Below are positions 8,415 to 15,236 of a stretch of DNA of 64,000 bases, piece by piece. How positions within the stretch are numbered: the first letter of the stretch is position 1; each line of letters starts with the position of its first letter. Where the stretch lies: the NCBI GenBank assembly GCA_015059435.1, contig SVAJ01000001.1:701213-765212 (forward strand), in the 5' to 3' direction. Source of the stretch: Bacillota bacterium (GTDB taxonomy: Bacteria > Bacillota_I > Bacilli_A > RF39 > UBA660). The position numbers and the translations under genes were made by a program. The notes beneath the pieces are model-generated. The model searched no databases. It worked only from the letters and a program-made list of their open reading frames with translations, and was not told where the DNA came from.

Positions 8415-8437
8415 GAAAGTTTTACTTTCTTTTTTTT
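8413..8437 (+). terminator. terminator of CotD-like gene
   Basis: Stem AAGAAAGT / ACTTTCTT with loop TTT, followed by T7. Confidence 0.8.
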
Positions 8438-8534
8438 GTAAATATTTTACTGTAAAATAAAATGTCTAATTTTGTCAAAAGCATTGAATATTTTACACTT
8501 ATCATTTATTCTTATAATAGGGAGTGTGATACAG

Positions 8535-8738
8535 ATGATTTATCCGTCTATTGATAAATTACTTAATATAGTTGATTCTAAATATGAACTTGTTCATATT
8601 GCAGCTAGAAGAAGTAAAGAAATTTCAAGAACTGGATATTTACAGATGCCTGAGGCCGAATACAAGAGTAAAAAGAATATAGGAAGGGCCCTTGAAGAAG
8701 TTACAGAAGGCTTTATCAAGGTGGAAAAAGAGGGATAA
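8535..8738 (+). CDS. rpoZ: RNA polymerase omega subunit
   Basis: 67 residues starting MIYPSIDKLL, with the omega signature KYELVHIAARRSKEI and the C-terminal KNIGRALEEV. Omega chaperones the beta-prime subunit and stabilises RNA polymerase. The ATG at 8535 is chosen because the omega family starts with this MIYPSIDxLL block and GGGAG lies about 10 bases upstream; longer in-frame upstream sequence is not conserved. In B. subtilis rpoZ sits near priA and fmt, but here these are about 34 kb apart. It ends in a terminator that overlaps the stop. Confidence 0.93.
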   Translation: MIYPSIDKLLNIVDSKYELVHIAARRSKEISRTGYLQMPEAEYKSKKNIGRALEEVTEGFIKVEKEG

Positions 8739-8748
8739 CCTCTTTTTT
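8725..8748 (+). terminator. terminator of rpoZ
   Basis: AAAAGAGG / CCTCTTTT stem with loop GATAA, which includes the rpoZ stop, then T. Confidence 0.7.
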
Positions 8749-8750
8749 TA

Positions 8751-8759
8751 TGGTATAAT
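8751..8759 (+). promoter_or_regulatory. extended -10 promoter of recX
   Basis: TGGTATAAT matches TGnTATAAT exactly, 17 bases before the recX ATG, directly after the rpoZ terminator. Confidence 0.6.
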
Positions 8760-8775
8760 ATATATAGGTGATAAT

Positions 8776-9522
8776 ATGAAAATATTAAAGTATAAGAAGC
8801 AAACTAGTGGAAGATATAAAATATTTTTTGATAATGATACAGATCTTTTATTGTATGAAGATGTTATTTTGAAATATGAATTATTATTAAAAAAAGAATT
8901 ATCTGATAAAAAATTAGAAGATGTATTAAATTATAATATGGAATGTGATGTTTATTATGTAGCCTTAAAAAGTTTAAATAGTAGATTTAAATCTGTAAAG
9001 GAACTTAAAGATAGTTTAATAAAAAAAGAATATCCACAAGAGTATGTTGATAAAGCCATTCTTAAGTTATTAAATCAGGGTTACTTAGATGATAGAAGTT
9101 TTTCTAAGAGTTATATTAATAGTCAAATTATTACTACTTCTAAAGGTCCAAATAAGATTTCTAAAGAATTAAAATCTAAAGGTGTTAGTGATGATATAAT
9201 TAATGAAGAAATTTTAGCTTTTAGTATCGAAGAACAAAAGAGTAAGATTGATAAAGTTATTAATAGACTAATAAAATCTAATAAGACTAGAGGAGGAGTA
9301 GTTTTAAAGAATAAAATAGTAACTGATTTAATTAATTTAGGATATAGTAGTTCTATTATTAATGATATTATATCTAATTATTCATTTGATACTGACTCTA
9401 GTATACGAGAAAAAGAGTATAATAAGCTTTATAATCGATTAAGTAGAAAACACAGTGGTAAAGAATTAGAGTATAAGATTAGAGAAAAACTATTTCAAAA
9501 AGGTTTATATTATGAGGAATAA
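8776..9522 (+). CDS. recX: Recombination regulator RecX
   Basis: 248 residues with three-helix RecX repeats. The clearest are KSVKELKDSLIKKEYPQEYV, then LNQGYLDDRSFSKSYI, and GPNKISKELKSKGVSDDII. RecX binds RecA filaments and limits or reverses RecA activity. The start at 8776 follows AGGTGAT; longer in-frame sequence runs back into rpoZ and is not family-like. RecA is not in the window. The gene converges on prsA with a shared terminator. Confidence 0.9.
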   Translation: MKILKYKKQTSGRYKIFFDNDTDLLLYEDVILKYELLLKKELSDKKLEDVLNYNMECDVYYVALKSLNSRFKSVKELKDSLIKKEYPQEYVDKAILKLLNQGYLDDRSFSKSYINSQIITTSKGPNKISKELKSKGVSDDIINEEILAFSIEEQKSKIDKVINRLIKSNKTRGGVVLKNKIVTDLINLGYSSSIINDIISNYSFDTDSSIREKEYNKLYNRLSRKHSGKELEYKIREKLFQKGLYYEE

Positions 9523-9547
9523 AAAAACAGTTTTAAAAACTGTTTTT
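9523..9547. terminator. bidirectional terminator between recX and prsA
   Basis: AAAAACAGTTTT / AAAACTGTTTTT inverted repeat separated by one A (folding leaves a small loop), with A and T tracts on opposite sides. Confidence 0.75.
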
Positions 9548-10550
9548 ATTTTGTAGTGCTTTCATTTTGTTTTTTAATATTATCAATAATTTGTTCCATA
9601 TATTTTTTATATTCTTTTTTTAGTTCACTATCATTCCATGTTATATGATTCTTTTCTCTTATTTCCATAAGAGCAGTGTAGTGAATAGTTGAATCAGTTA
9701 ATTTTTCTTCAGTTAATTTTTCTTTAATTTCTTTCTTAACAGATTTTAAAGATGGTTTTTTCTTTTGATCTGTTTTTAGAATTATATGATATCCATATTC
9801 TGTTTTAACTGGTTCTTTAGTATATTTATTTTTTTCTAATTTTTTAGCAGCATTAGTAAATTCTTCTACCATATCATCATTAGAAAAATATCCTAAGTCT
9901 CCACCATCATTTTTAGTAGTGTCATCTTCTGAATATTTTTTAGCTAGTTTTTCAAATTTTTCACCTTTATTTAATTTTTTTATGATATCTTCAGCTTTTT
10001 TCTTAGCTTCACTATCAGCTTTTTTCTTTTCTTCATCTGTTGCGTTTTCTTTAGATTTTACTTTTATTAGTATATGACTAGCTTTCATTTCTCCAGTTAT
10101 TTTATCATTGTAGTATTTTTTTATTTCATCATCTTTTATTGAATCTTTAACATAATCTTCTACAGCTAATTTTCTTTTATACTCAAGACTTAGCATACTC
10201 TTTAATTCATCTTCAGAATTAACTCCAAAGTATTGTTTAATTACATTTAAATAAGTTTCATCATCTTGATAAGTTGATTTTATTTGTTTTATTTGAGTAT
10301 TAATTTCCTTTTTTTCTTTTTCATCAGTTTTATACTTTTTATCTAGTATTTGATGATCAACCATATCAATTAACTTTGATATATTTGCTTTTTTTATTTG
10401 ATTATAATAATCTGTTGCACTTATTTCAGTACTACCAATTTTTACAGCTGTTTTGTTTCCACCTTTTAATTCTGCTTTTTTACCACATCCTGTTAATACT
10501 AAAGTTAGGGCAGATACAAAAACTAAGCTTTTAATAATTTTTTTATTCAT
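9546..10550 (-). CDS. prsA: PrsA-type foldase lipoprotein (peptidyl-prolyl isomerase)
   Basis: 334 residues. The lipoprotein signal peptide ends in LTGC (Cys at 22), so it should be anchored to the outer face of the membrane. A SurA-N-like region follows (about 25-150), then a parvulin/PpiC domain (about 154-262) with the hallmark blocks MKASHILI, GGDLGYF and EYGYHIIL, and a helical C-terminus. PrsA assists folding of secreted proteins after Sec export. Strong AGGAGG before the ATG. It has a sigma-A promoter at 10574-10602. The secreted hydrolases and adhesins elsewhere in the window are plausible clients. Confidence 0.92.
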   Translation of the reverse strand: MNKKIIKSLVFVSALTLVLTGCGKKAELKGGNKTAVKIGSTEISATDYYNQIKKANISKLIDMVDHQILDKKYKTDEKEKKEINTQIKQIKSTYQDDETYLNVIKQYFGVNSEDELKSMLSLEYKRKLAVEDYVKDSIKDDEIKKYYNDKITGEMKASHILIKVKSKENATDEEKKKADSEAKKKAEDIIKKLNKGEKFEKLAKKYSEDDTTKNDGGDLGYFSNDDMVEEFTNAAKKLEKNKYTKEPVKTEYGYHIILKTDQKKKPSLKSVKKEIKEKLTEEKLTDSTIHYTALMEIREKNHITWNDSELKKEYKKYMEQIIDNIKKQNESTTK

Positions 10551-10573
10551 ATTTAATCCTCCTGTACTTATTT

Positions 10574-10602
10574 ATAATAGCAAAAAAACAATGTTGTTGC
10601 AA
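10574..10602 (-). promoter_or_regulatory. sigma-A promoter of prsA
   Basis: Minus strand: -35 TTGCAA (10597-10602), 17-base spacer, -10 TATTAT (10574-10579). Confidence 0.6.
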
Positions 10603-10621
10603 TAATTGTGATAGATATAAT
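10594..10621 (+). promoter_or_regulatory. sigma-A-like promoter overlapping a palindrome
   Basis: -35 TTGTTG (10594-10599), 16-base spacer, -10 TATAAT (10616-10621). The -10 is embedded in the palindrome at 10606-10626, a layout expected for a repressed promoter. It would drive the two microprotein genes. Confidence 0.45.
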
Positions 10622-10626
10622 CACAA
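10606..10626. promoter_or_regulatory. palindromic candidate operator
   Basis: TTGTGAT, 7 bases, ATCACAA: a perfect 7+7 inverted repeat between the divergent prsA and microprotein genes, covering the -10 box of the rightward promoter. The regulator is unknown. Confidence 0.45.
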
Positions 10627-10649
10627 AAATTAGATTTTTCCATAAAATA
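10623..10649 (+). promoter_or_regulatory. possible sigma-K-type promoter of the microprotein genes
   Basis: AC at 10623-10624, 16-base spacer, CATAAAATA at 10641-10649 (CATAnnnTA). This fits the sigma-K consensus in both boxes and spacing. The first microprotein is YjcZ-like, a class linked to sporulation. Confidence 0.4.
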
Positions 10650-10680
10650 TTTTGAAAGCATATAAAAAGGAGGAATATTA

Positions 10681-10761
10681 ATGAATAGTTGTTCATCATC
10701 TTCGGCTATTATATTAGTTTTATTTATTCTTTTAGTTATAGTTTTAGGTGCTTATATTTAA
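10681..10761 (+). CDS. 26-residue YjcZ-like membrane microprotein
   Basis: Starts with MNSCSSSS, followed by a single hydrophobic helix (about 9-26) ending GAYI. It resembles the tiny YjcZ/sporulation-type membrane proteins of Bacilli, which are a short polar start plus one LVLFILLVIV-like helix. AAAAAGGAGGA lies at good spacing. It is followed immediately by a second microprotein whose ribosome site overlaps this stop codon. The strong ribosome sites of both genes support real translation. Confidence 0.6.
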   Translation: MNSCSSSSAIILVLFILLVIVLGAYI

Positions 10762-10773
10762 GGAGGTGTAAAT

Positions 10774-10893
10774 ATGGCTTGTCCTGAAAATAATAACAAT
10801 AATAATAGAAGAGGTGGAAGTGGTTTCTTACTAATAATAGTTTTATATATATTATTGGTTATTTTATTAAATGATAATAATAACTTCTATTAA
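10774..10893 (+). CDS. 39-residue Asn-rich membrane microprotein
   Basis: MACPE, six Asn, then RRGGSG and a single hydrophobic helix (about 18-32), ending in LNDNNNFY. A perfect AGGAGGTG begins at the last base of the preceding stop codon and lies 5 bases from the ATG, so the two microproteins form an operon. The function is unknown. A spore-envelope role is inferred from the neighbour and from the sigma-K-like promoter. Confidence 0.6.
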   Translation: MACPENNNNNNRRGGSGFLLIIVLYILLVILLNDNNNFY

Positions 10894-10894
10894 A

Positions 10895-10926
10895 AAAATA
10901 AACACTAGAATATAGTGTTTATTTTT
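10895..10926. terminator. strong bidirectional terminator, microproteins and HIT gene
   Basis: AAATAAACACTA / TAGTGTTTATTT stem with loop GAATA, with A and T tracts on the two sides. It overlaps the HIT gene stop codon. Confidence 0.88.
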
Positions 10927-11317
10927 CTGTTAATTTGTTATAAACTTCATCTAAATCTATTAATAAGTCTTTATTATAGTTATAATCTATTAAATCATTT
11001 TCATATCTAGGTGTTAAATGAATATGAAAATGTTTTATTTCTTGACCTAAAAAGTTATTTTCAGATATTGTTAATCCTTCACAATTTAGTTTTTCTTTTA
11101 ATAGTGGATATAATTTATCTCTTATTATTTTAAAACTATGTGAAATAATTTCTTCTTTAATATCTAAAATGTTTACATAATGTTCTTTTGGTAGAACTAG
11201 TAAATGTCCATTAGATGTTGGATTAATGTTCATAATAACTTTTATTAAGTCATCCTCATAAATAGTTTTTGATGGTAATTCACCTTTAATAATTTTACAA
11301 AAAATACAATCGTTCAT
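10919..11317 (-). CDS. HIT-family nucleotide hydrolase/transferase
   Basis: 132 residues. It opens with the zinc-type CIFCKII motif, has the GHLLVLPKEHY block, and ends in the histidine triad HFHIHLTPRY. HIT proteins hydrolyse nucleotide phosphoramidates or dinucleoside polyphosphates in the cytosol. The ATG follows TTAGGAGG. It lies 9 bases after a membrane-protein gene on the same strand, so the two are probably co-transcribed. The exact substrate cannot be read from the sequence. Confidence 0.9.
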   Translation of the reverse strand: MNDCIFCKIIKGELPSKTIYEDDLIKVIMNINPTSNGHLLVLPKEHYVNILDIKEEIISHSFKIIRDKLYPLLKEKLNCEGLTISENNFLGQEIKHFHIHLTPRYENDLIDYNYNKDLLIDLDEVYNKLTEK

Positions 11318-11326
11318 ACTAACCTC

Positions 11327-12082
11327 CTAATTTAAATACTTGTATGTAATATCATATTTATTTAAAATATCACTTGGTTTCTTATTTATTATATCATTAA
11401 TTACCAAAATTAGATCATTACTTTCTATTAATTCAGATGTAATACCGTTTATTTCAATAGATTTAGTAATATCTTCTTTATTAGTAATAGTAATATTATA
11501 TGTTCTTGGCGTTATACTCTTACTTTGTAGTGTTTTATATAATTCTAATATTTCATTATAAATATTTTTATTAGTTAACTTATTTACTTCTAATTCAGTA
11601 TATATATCATAAATTTTTAGGTTAACTAAATTATTTTCATTGATGATTCTTTCTTTTACTAGAGTAGAAAAATCATTTAAGTTCTTATCAATTTTTACGT
11701 TTATTTCATATTTAATATTTTTATTTATTTCTTTTTCTATATCTTTAGATATTTTTGATAGAAGTGTTTTTCCTTCTATATAATCTTTTTTATAAGTACT
11801 AGATATTTTTCTATCTTGATAGTTTATTTTAAAATATAGATTTTTATTTTCTTTAGATATTACTTTTAGAGTATATGTCATATTTTTATGAGTTGTTTTA
11901 TTTATTATGACGTCATCTTTTATACTTTTATAGTGTTCGTTAAAGTAGTTGTTTAGTTTCTTATCTACTTTAGGAATATAATAAAATGAGAATTTTTCAT
12001 TTACTATTATTACTCCAAATACTATAAATACTACTAAAAATAATAGGGCCATTCCAATACTTAGTCTCTTTTCTTGTTTCAT
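11327..12082 (-). CDS. Single-pass membrane protein of unknown function
   Basis: 251 residues with one N-terminal transmembrane helix (about 9-28) after a short basic start, so most of the chain should face outside. The rest is charged and rich in Lys, Asn and Ile with no recognised motif and no cysteine. It is the first gene of a two-gene unit with the HIT protein. No family was recognised. Confidence 0.7.
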   Translation of the reverse strand: MKQEKRLSIGMALLFLVVFIVFGVIIVNEKFSFYYIPKVDKKLNNYFNEHYKSIKDDVIINKTTHKNMTYTLKVISKENKNLYFKINYQDRKISSTYKKDYIEGKTLLSKISKDIEKEINKNIKYEINVKIDKNLNDFSTLVKERIINENNLVNLKIYDIYTELEVNKLTNKNIYNEILELYKTLQSKSITPRTYNITITNKEDITKSIEINGITSELIESNDLILVINDIINKKPSDILNKYDITYKYLN

Positions 12083-12160
12083 ATAATCACCTAGTAATAT
12101 TTTAACTTATAGGTGGATGGATTGCAATTAAATATAAGTTTAATTTTTTTTAAATAGTTA

Positions 12161-12189
12161 TTGTTTTAGATATTGATTTATGATATTAT
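12161..12189 (+). promoter_or_regulatory. promoter of the repeat-bearing coiled-coil gene
   Basis: -35 TTGTTT (12161-12166), 17-base spacer, -10 TATTAT (12184-12189) preceded by TGA, an extended -10. Confidence 0.6.
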
Positions 12190-12213
12190 TATTAATAATA
12201 GGTGGTGTTTTTT

Positions 12214-13812
12214 ATGATGCAAGTACAAAAAGGAAATGTAGAATATGCAGGAAGAAATGATATAGTTATTACTTATGGTCAATTAGAAAATGGTAAACAA
12301 TACTATTTTATTGATGGTGGAGATTTAGGTAATGGTAATTATATTGCTACTACAACTTTACTTGAAGCTATCTCTTCTAAAACTGAACCTAAAAACTTAG
12401 GTGTTATTAATAGTGAAGGAGAAGAAGTAATTCCTTTTGAACATAAATCTATTAAGATCATTAATGATAAATATTTATTAGTTGTTCTTACTACACCTAT
12501 TAGTCAATCAGTTATTGATGTAGCTTTAGAAAAAGAAAAAGTTAAGAGTAGTGTTGATTCTCTTACTACTAGTGGTTTAATTACTACTGCTACTGCTATT
12601 AAAGAAAGTGTTGGTACTAAGATGGCATTAGATAATGGTAAGTTTATTTTTAATGATCAAGCTAGTGAAGCTACTATCTATGATTATGAAGGAAATAATG
12701 TATTAAACGGTGAATATTATAGTTTTATTGGTTTAGGGGATACAGGTTTCTATTTAAGTAAGAATGTTGTTAACTCACCAGTAGAGAAATTTGATTTTGC
12801 TGGTAAAAAAGATAATGTTCAAGAAGGAACAATTGAAGAAACTGTACCAGTAGAAGTTAGTGAAGATATATCTACTGAAGTTCAAACTGAACCAGAAGAA
12901 CAAGTAGAAGAAATGAAAATAGAAGATAGTGAAATATCTATACCAGCTGAGGAAACTTCAGAAGTTGAAAATATTGAAGCAGAAGAAGTAAATACTACTG
13001 TAGAAGAGCAAAAAGTGGAAACTGCTAGTGAAGATGATTTAGATATTGCTAATGTTTCAGTTGATGCTACTAAAATAGATGAAGCACTTAATAGTGAAGA
13101 GAGTGAAGATGTTGTTGAAGAGGCACCAGTTGAACAAGTAGAAGAAACACAAGAAGTTAGTGAAGATATATCTACTGAAGTTCAAACTGAACCAGAAGAA
13201 GATAGTGATGAATTAAATATAGCTGATAGTATGCCTATAGCAGATGATAATATGAATAAAGAGGAGGATGTTATGAAGGAACAATTTGATTCAAAATTCA
13301 AATTAAATGTAGATGATTATACTCCGGAAGAATCTAATTATTCTGATGTTGTTGAATCTAAATATTCTGATGATAATCTTTATAACTATTCTGATACATA
13401 TTATGAAGAACCAGTTAGTAGAGGAGATTCTATTTTACCAACTGCTATTTCTACTATGAATAATTTGATTAGACAAAATAAAGATCAAAAAGAAAAAATA
13501 GAAGTATTAGATAATAGAAATAATTCTTTAAAAGATAAGATTTCTAGTTATGAAAATATAGTAAGTAAACTAGAAAATAAAAATCAATTATTAGAAAGTC
13601 AAACAAGACAAATGGAAGATAAAATTCATGGTCAATCTGAAATAATTGAAAAACAAAATAGAGAAATAGTTAACTTAAGAGAAAAATTAGAAAATCAAAG
13701 AAGAAGTGAAGCTGATTTGGCTAATCTATTAAGAACTGCTCAAGGTGTATTAACTGATAACAGTTATGGTTATAGTGATGATGAGTATACAACTTATCAA
13801 AGAGTTGCTTAA
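12214..13812 (+). CDS. Acidic coiled-coil protein with internal repeat, unknown function
   Basis: 532 residues in three parts. An N-terminal region (about 1-200) is a compact Gly-containing sequence of unrecognised fold. A very acidic Glu/Val/Ser/Thr region (about 200-350) contains the segment VSEDISTEVQTEPEE twice, exactly 100 residues apart. A C-terminal coiled coil (about 415-515) is rich in Asn, Lys, Glu and Leu heptads. There is no signal peptide or membrane helix, so it is probably cytoplasmic and may be a scaffold. The ATG at 12214 follows AGGTGGTG; an in-frame GTG at 12202 lies within that site. It stands alone with promoter and terminator. Confidence 0.7.
   Translation: MMQVQKGNVEYAGRNDIVITYGQLENGKQYYFIDGGDLGNGNYIATTTLLEAISSKTEPKNLGVINSEGEEVIPFEHKSIKIINDKYLLVVLTTPISQSVIDVALEKEKVKSSVDSLTTSGLITTATAIKESVGTKMALDNGKFIFNDQASEATIYDYEGNNVLNGEYYSFIGLGDTGFYLSKNVVNSPVEKFDFAGKKDNVQEGTIEETVPVEVSEDISTEVQTEPEEQVEEMKIEDSEISIPAEETSEVENIEAEEVNTTVEEQKVETASEDDLDIANVSVDATKIDEALNSEESEDVVEEAPVEQVEETQEVSEDISTEVQTEPEEDSDELNIADSMPIADDNMNKEEDVMKEQFDSKFKLNVDDYTPEESNYSDVVESKYSDDNLYNYSDTYYEEPVSRGDSILPTAISTMNNLIRQNKDQKEKIEVLDNRNNSLKDKISSYENIVSKLENKNQLLESQTRQMEDKIHGQSEIIEKQNREIVNLREKLENQRRSEADLANLLRTAQGVLTDNSYGYSDDEYTTYQRVA
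12852..12900 (+). repeat. 49-bp perfect direct repeat, copy 1
   Basis: Identical to 13152-13200, exactly 300 bases downstream, and in the same reading frame. Loss by recombination would delete 100 codons without a frameshift. Confidence 0.9.
13152..13200 (+). repeat. 49-bp perfect direct repeat, copy 2
   Basis: Second copy of the repeat at 12852-12900, encoding VSEDISTEVQTEPEE. Sequences on either side diverge between copies. Confidence 0.9.
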
Positions 13813-13833
13813 AGTGGAGTAATCCACTTTTTT
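13811..13833 (+). terminator. terminator of the coiled-coil gene
   Basis: AAAGTGGA / TCCACTTT with loop GTAA, then TTT. It overlaps the stop. Confidence 0.8.
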
Positions 13834-13835
13834 AA

Positions 13836-13864
13836 TTGTTTTATTATGTTTATTGTGATAGAAT
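13836..13864 (+). promoter_or_regulatory. promoter of the suf operon
   Basis: -35 TTGTTT (13836-13841), 17-base spacer, -10 TAGAAT (13859-13864) with TGA before it (extended -10). No clear operator was seen. Confidence 0.55.
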
Positions 13865-13904
13865 ATAGTTGTTTATTTCGATGTGAATTTGGAGATGATT
13901 ACAT

Positions 13905-14657
13905 ATGTTAGAAGTAAAGAAATTATCTGCTAAGGTTATAGGAGCAGAAGATAATATATTAAATAATTTATCACTTAAAATAAATGATGGTGAAATACAT
14001 GTAATTATGGGTCCTAATGGTACTGGTAAAAGTACACTTTCTAAAGTTATAATGGGACATTATAATTATGAAGTTACTTCTGGAGATGTTTTAATTGATG
14101 GAGAATCAATTAATAATTTAGAAGTTGATGAAAGAGCAAAAAAAGGTATCTTTTTATGTATGCAAGATCCTACTGTTATTGAAGGTGTTTCTAATAGTGA
14201 ATTTATAAGAACCGCTTTAAATGAGAAAAGTGATACTAATGTTAATTTATATACATTTATTAAAGAAATGGATGAAGAAATGGAGAAATTAGCATTAGAT
14301 CCTAGTATGTTACATAGATCTTTGAACTCTGGTTTTAGTGGTGGAGAAAAGAAAAAGAATGAAGTACTACAACTAAAGTCTTTAAAACCTAAATATATTA
14401 TTTTAGATGAAATAGATAGTGGATTAGATGTGGATAGTTTAAAAGTTGTATGTGACAATATATGTGAATATTTAAATGAAAATAAAGATGCATCTGTTTT
14501 AATCATTACACATTATCCTAGAATACTAGAATATATTAAACCTGATTTTGTACATGTTTTATCTAATGGTAAAATAATAAAAACTGGTGATATGTCTTTA
14601 GCCTTAGATATAGAGAAGAATGGTTATTCTATAGTTAATGGTGATTATAATGAGTAA
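13905..14657 (+). CDS. sufC: Fe-S cluster assembly ATPase SufC
   Basis: ABC-type ATPase of the SUF iron-sulfur assembly complex (SufBC2D). 250 residues with Walker A GPNGTGKST (about 37-45), the SufC-type signature FSGGEKKKNE (about 145), Walker B YIILDEIDSGLDVD and the H-loop ITHYPRILEYI. The ATG follows TTGGAGATGAT. It is the first gene of a sufCDSUB operon in the same order as in B. subtilis. It overlaps sufD by 8 bases. Confidence 0.96.
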   Translation: MLEVKKLSAKVIGAEDNILNNLSLKINDGEIHVIMGPNGTGKSTLSKVIMGHYNYEVTSGDVLIDGESINNLEVDERAKKGIFLCMQDPTVIEGVSNSEFIRTALNEKSDTNVNLYTFIKEMDEEMEKLALDPSMLHRSLNSGFSGGEKKKNEVLQLKSLKPKYIILDEIDSGLDVDSLKVVCDNICEYLNENKDASVLIITHYPRILEYIKPDFVHVLSNGKIIKTGDMSLALDIEKNGYSIVNGDYNE

Positions 14658-15225
14658 AACAATATATATATTAGATAACGAAAATAAAGATTATAAATAT
14701 AATATAGAAGAAGATACTATTATTTATCATTTTTCTATTAATTCTAGTAGTAATGTAGAAATTAATATGAATAAAGAAAATACTACTTTATATTATTACT
14801 ACAATAATATTAATTATGATAATAATACTTTTAATATTAAAGTAAATCATAATGTAAGTAATACCCATAGTGAAGTTTTTAATCATGGAGTTAATGTATA
14901 TGATAATTATTTAACTTATAGTGTTGATGGTACAGTACTTAAAAATAGTAGTAAATGTATTTGTAATCAAGATAATCAGATTATTAATATAAATAATGGT
15001 AAAAGTACTATTAAACCTAATTTATTTATTGATAATTATGATGTAGATAGTAATCATTCTGCTTATATAGGTAAATTTAAAGATGAGACATTATTTTATT
15101 TAATGAGTAGAGGTATAAGTAAAAGATCTGCATATTTATTATTATTAAAAAGTTTCTTAATTAATAGTGATAGTATAGATTTAAATAAAATAGATGAATT
15201 TATTTTAGAAATTAATAAAATTTAG
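14650..15225 (+). CDS. sufD: SufD-like scaffold protein, unusually short
   Basis: 191 residues, less than half of the usual SufD (about 400). It keeps the C-terminal core: a beta-helix-like stretch, an HSAYIGKFKDE segment that aligns with the conserved His region of SufD, and the SufB/SufD-type end LFYLMSRGISKRSA. The N-terminal domain is missing. SufC ends inside its first codons, so there is no room for a lost upstream half and no sign of a frameshift. The ATG at 14650 is chosen (GGTGAT upstream) over the ATG at 14638. The position between sufC and sufS supports the SufD role in the SufBC2D scaffold. Confidence 0.82.
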   Translation: MSKTIYILDNENKDYKYNIEEDTIIYHFSINSSSNVEINMNKENTTLYYYYNNINYDNNTFNIKVNHNVSNTHSEVFNHGVNVYDNYLTYSVDGTVLKNSSKCICNQDNQIININNGKSTIKPNLFIDNYDVDSNHSAYIGKFKDETLFYLMSRGISKRSAYLLLLKSFLINSDSIDLNKIDEFILEINKI

Positions 15226-15236
15226 GAGGTGAAATT

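Noticed and set aside
14066..14506. 146-codon minus-strand frame inside sufC
   Set aside because: It is fully antisense to a clear SufC and has no start signal or recognisable domain.
14638..15225. Short SufD as a frameshifted pseudogene
   Set aside because: SufC ends inside its first codons so no upstream half was lost, the frame is intact, and the conserved C-terminal motifs are present.
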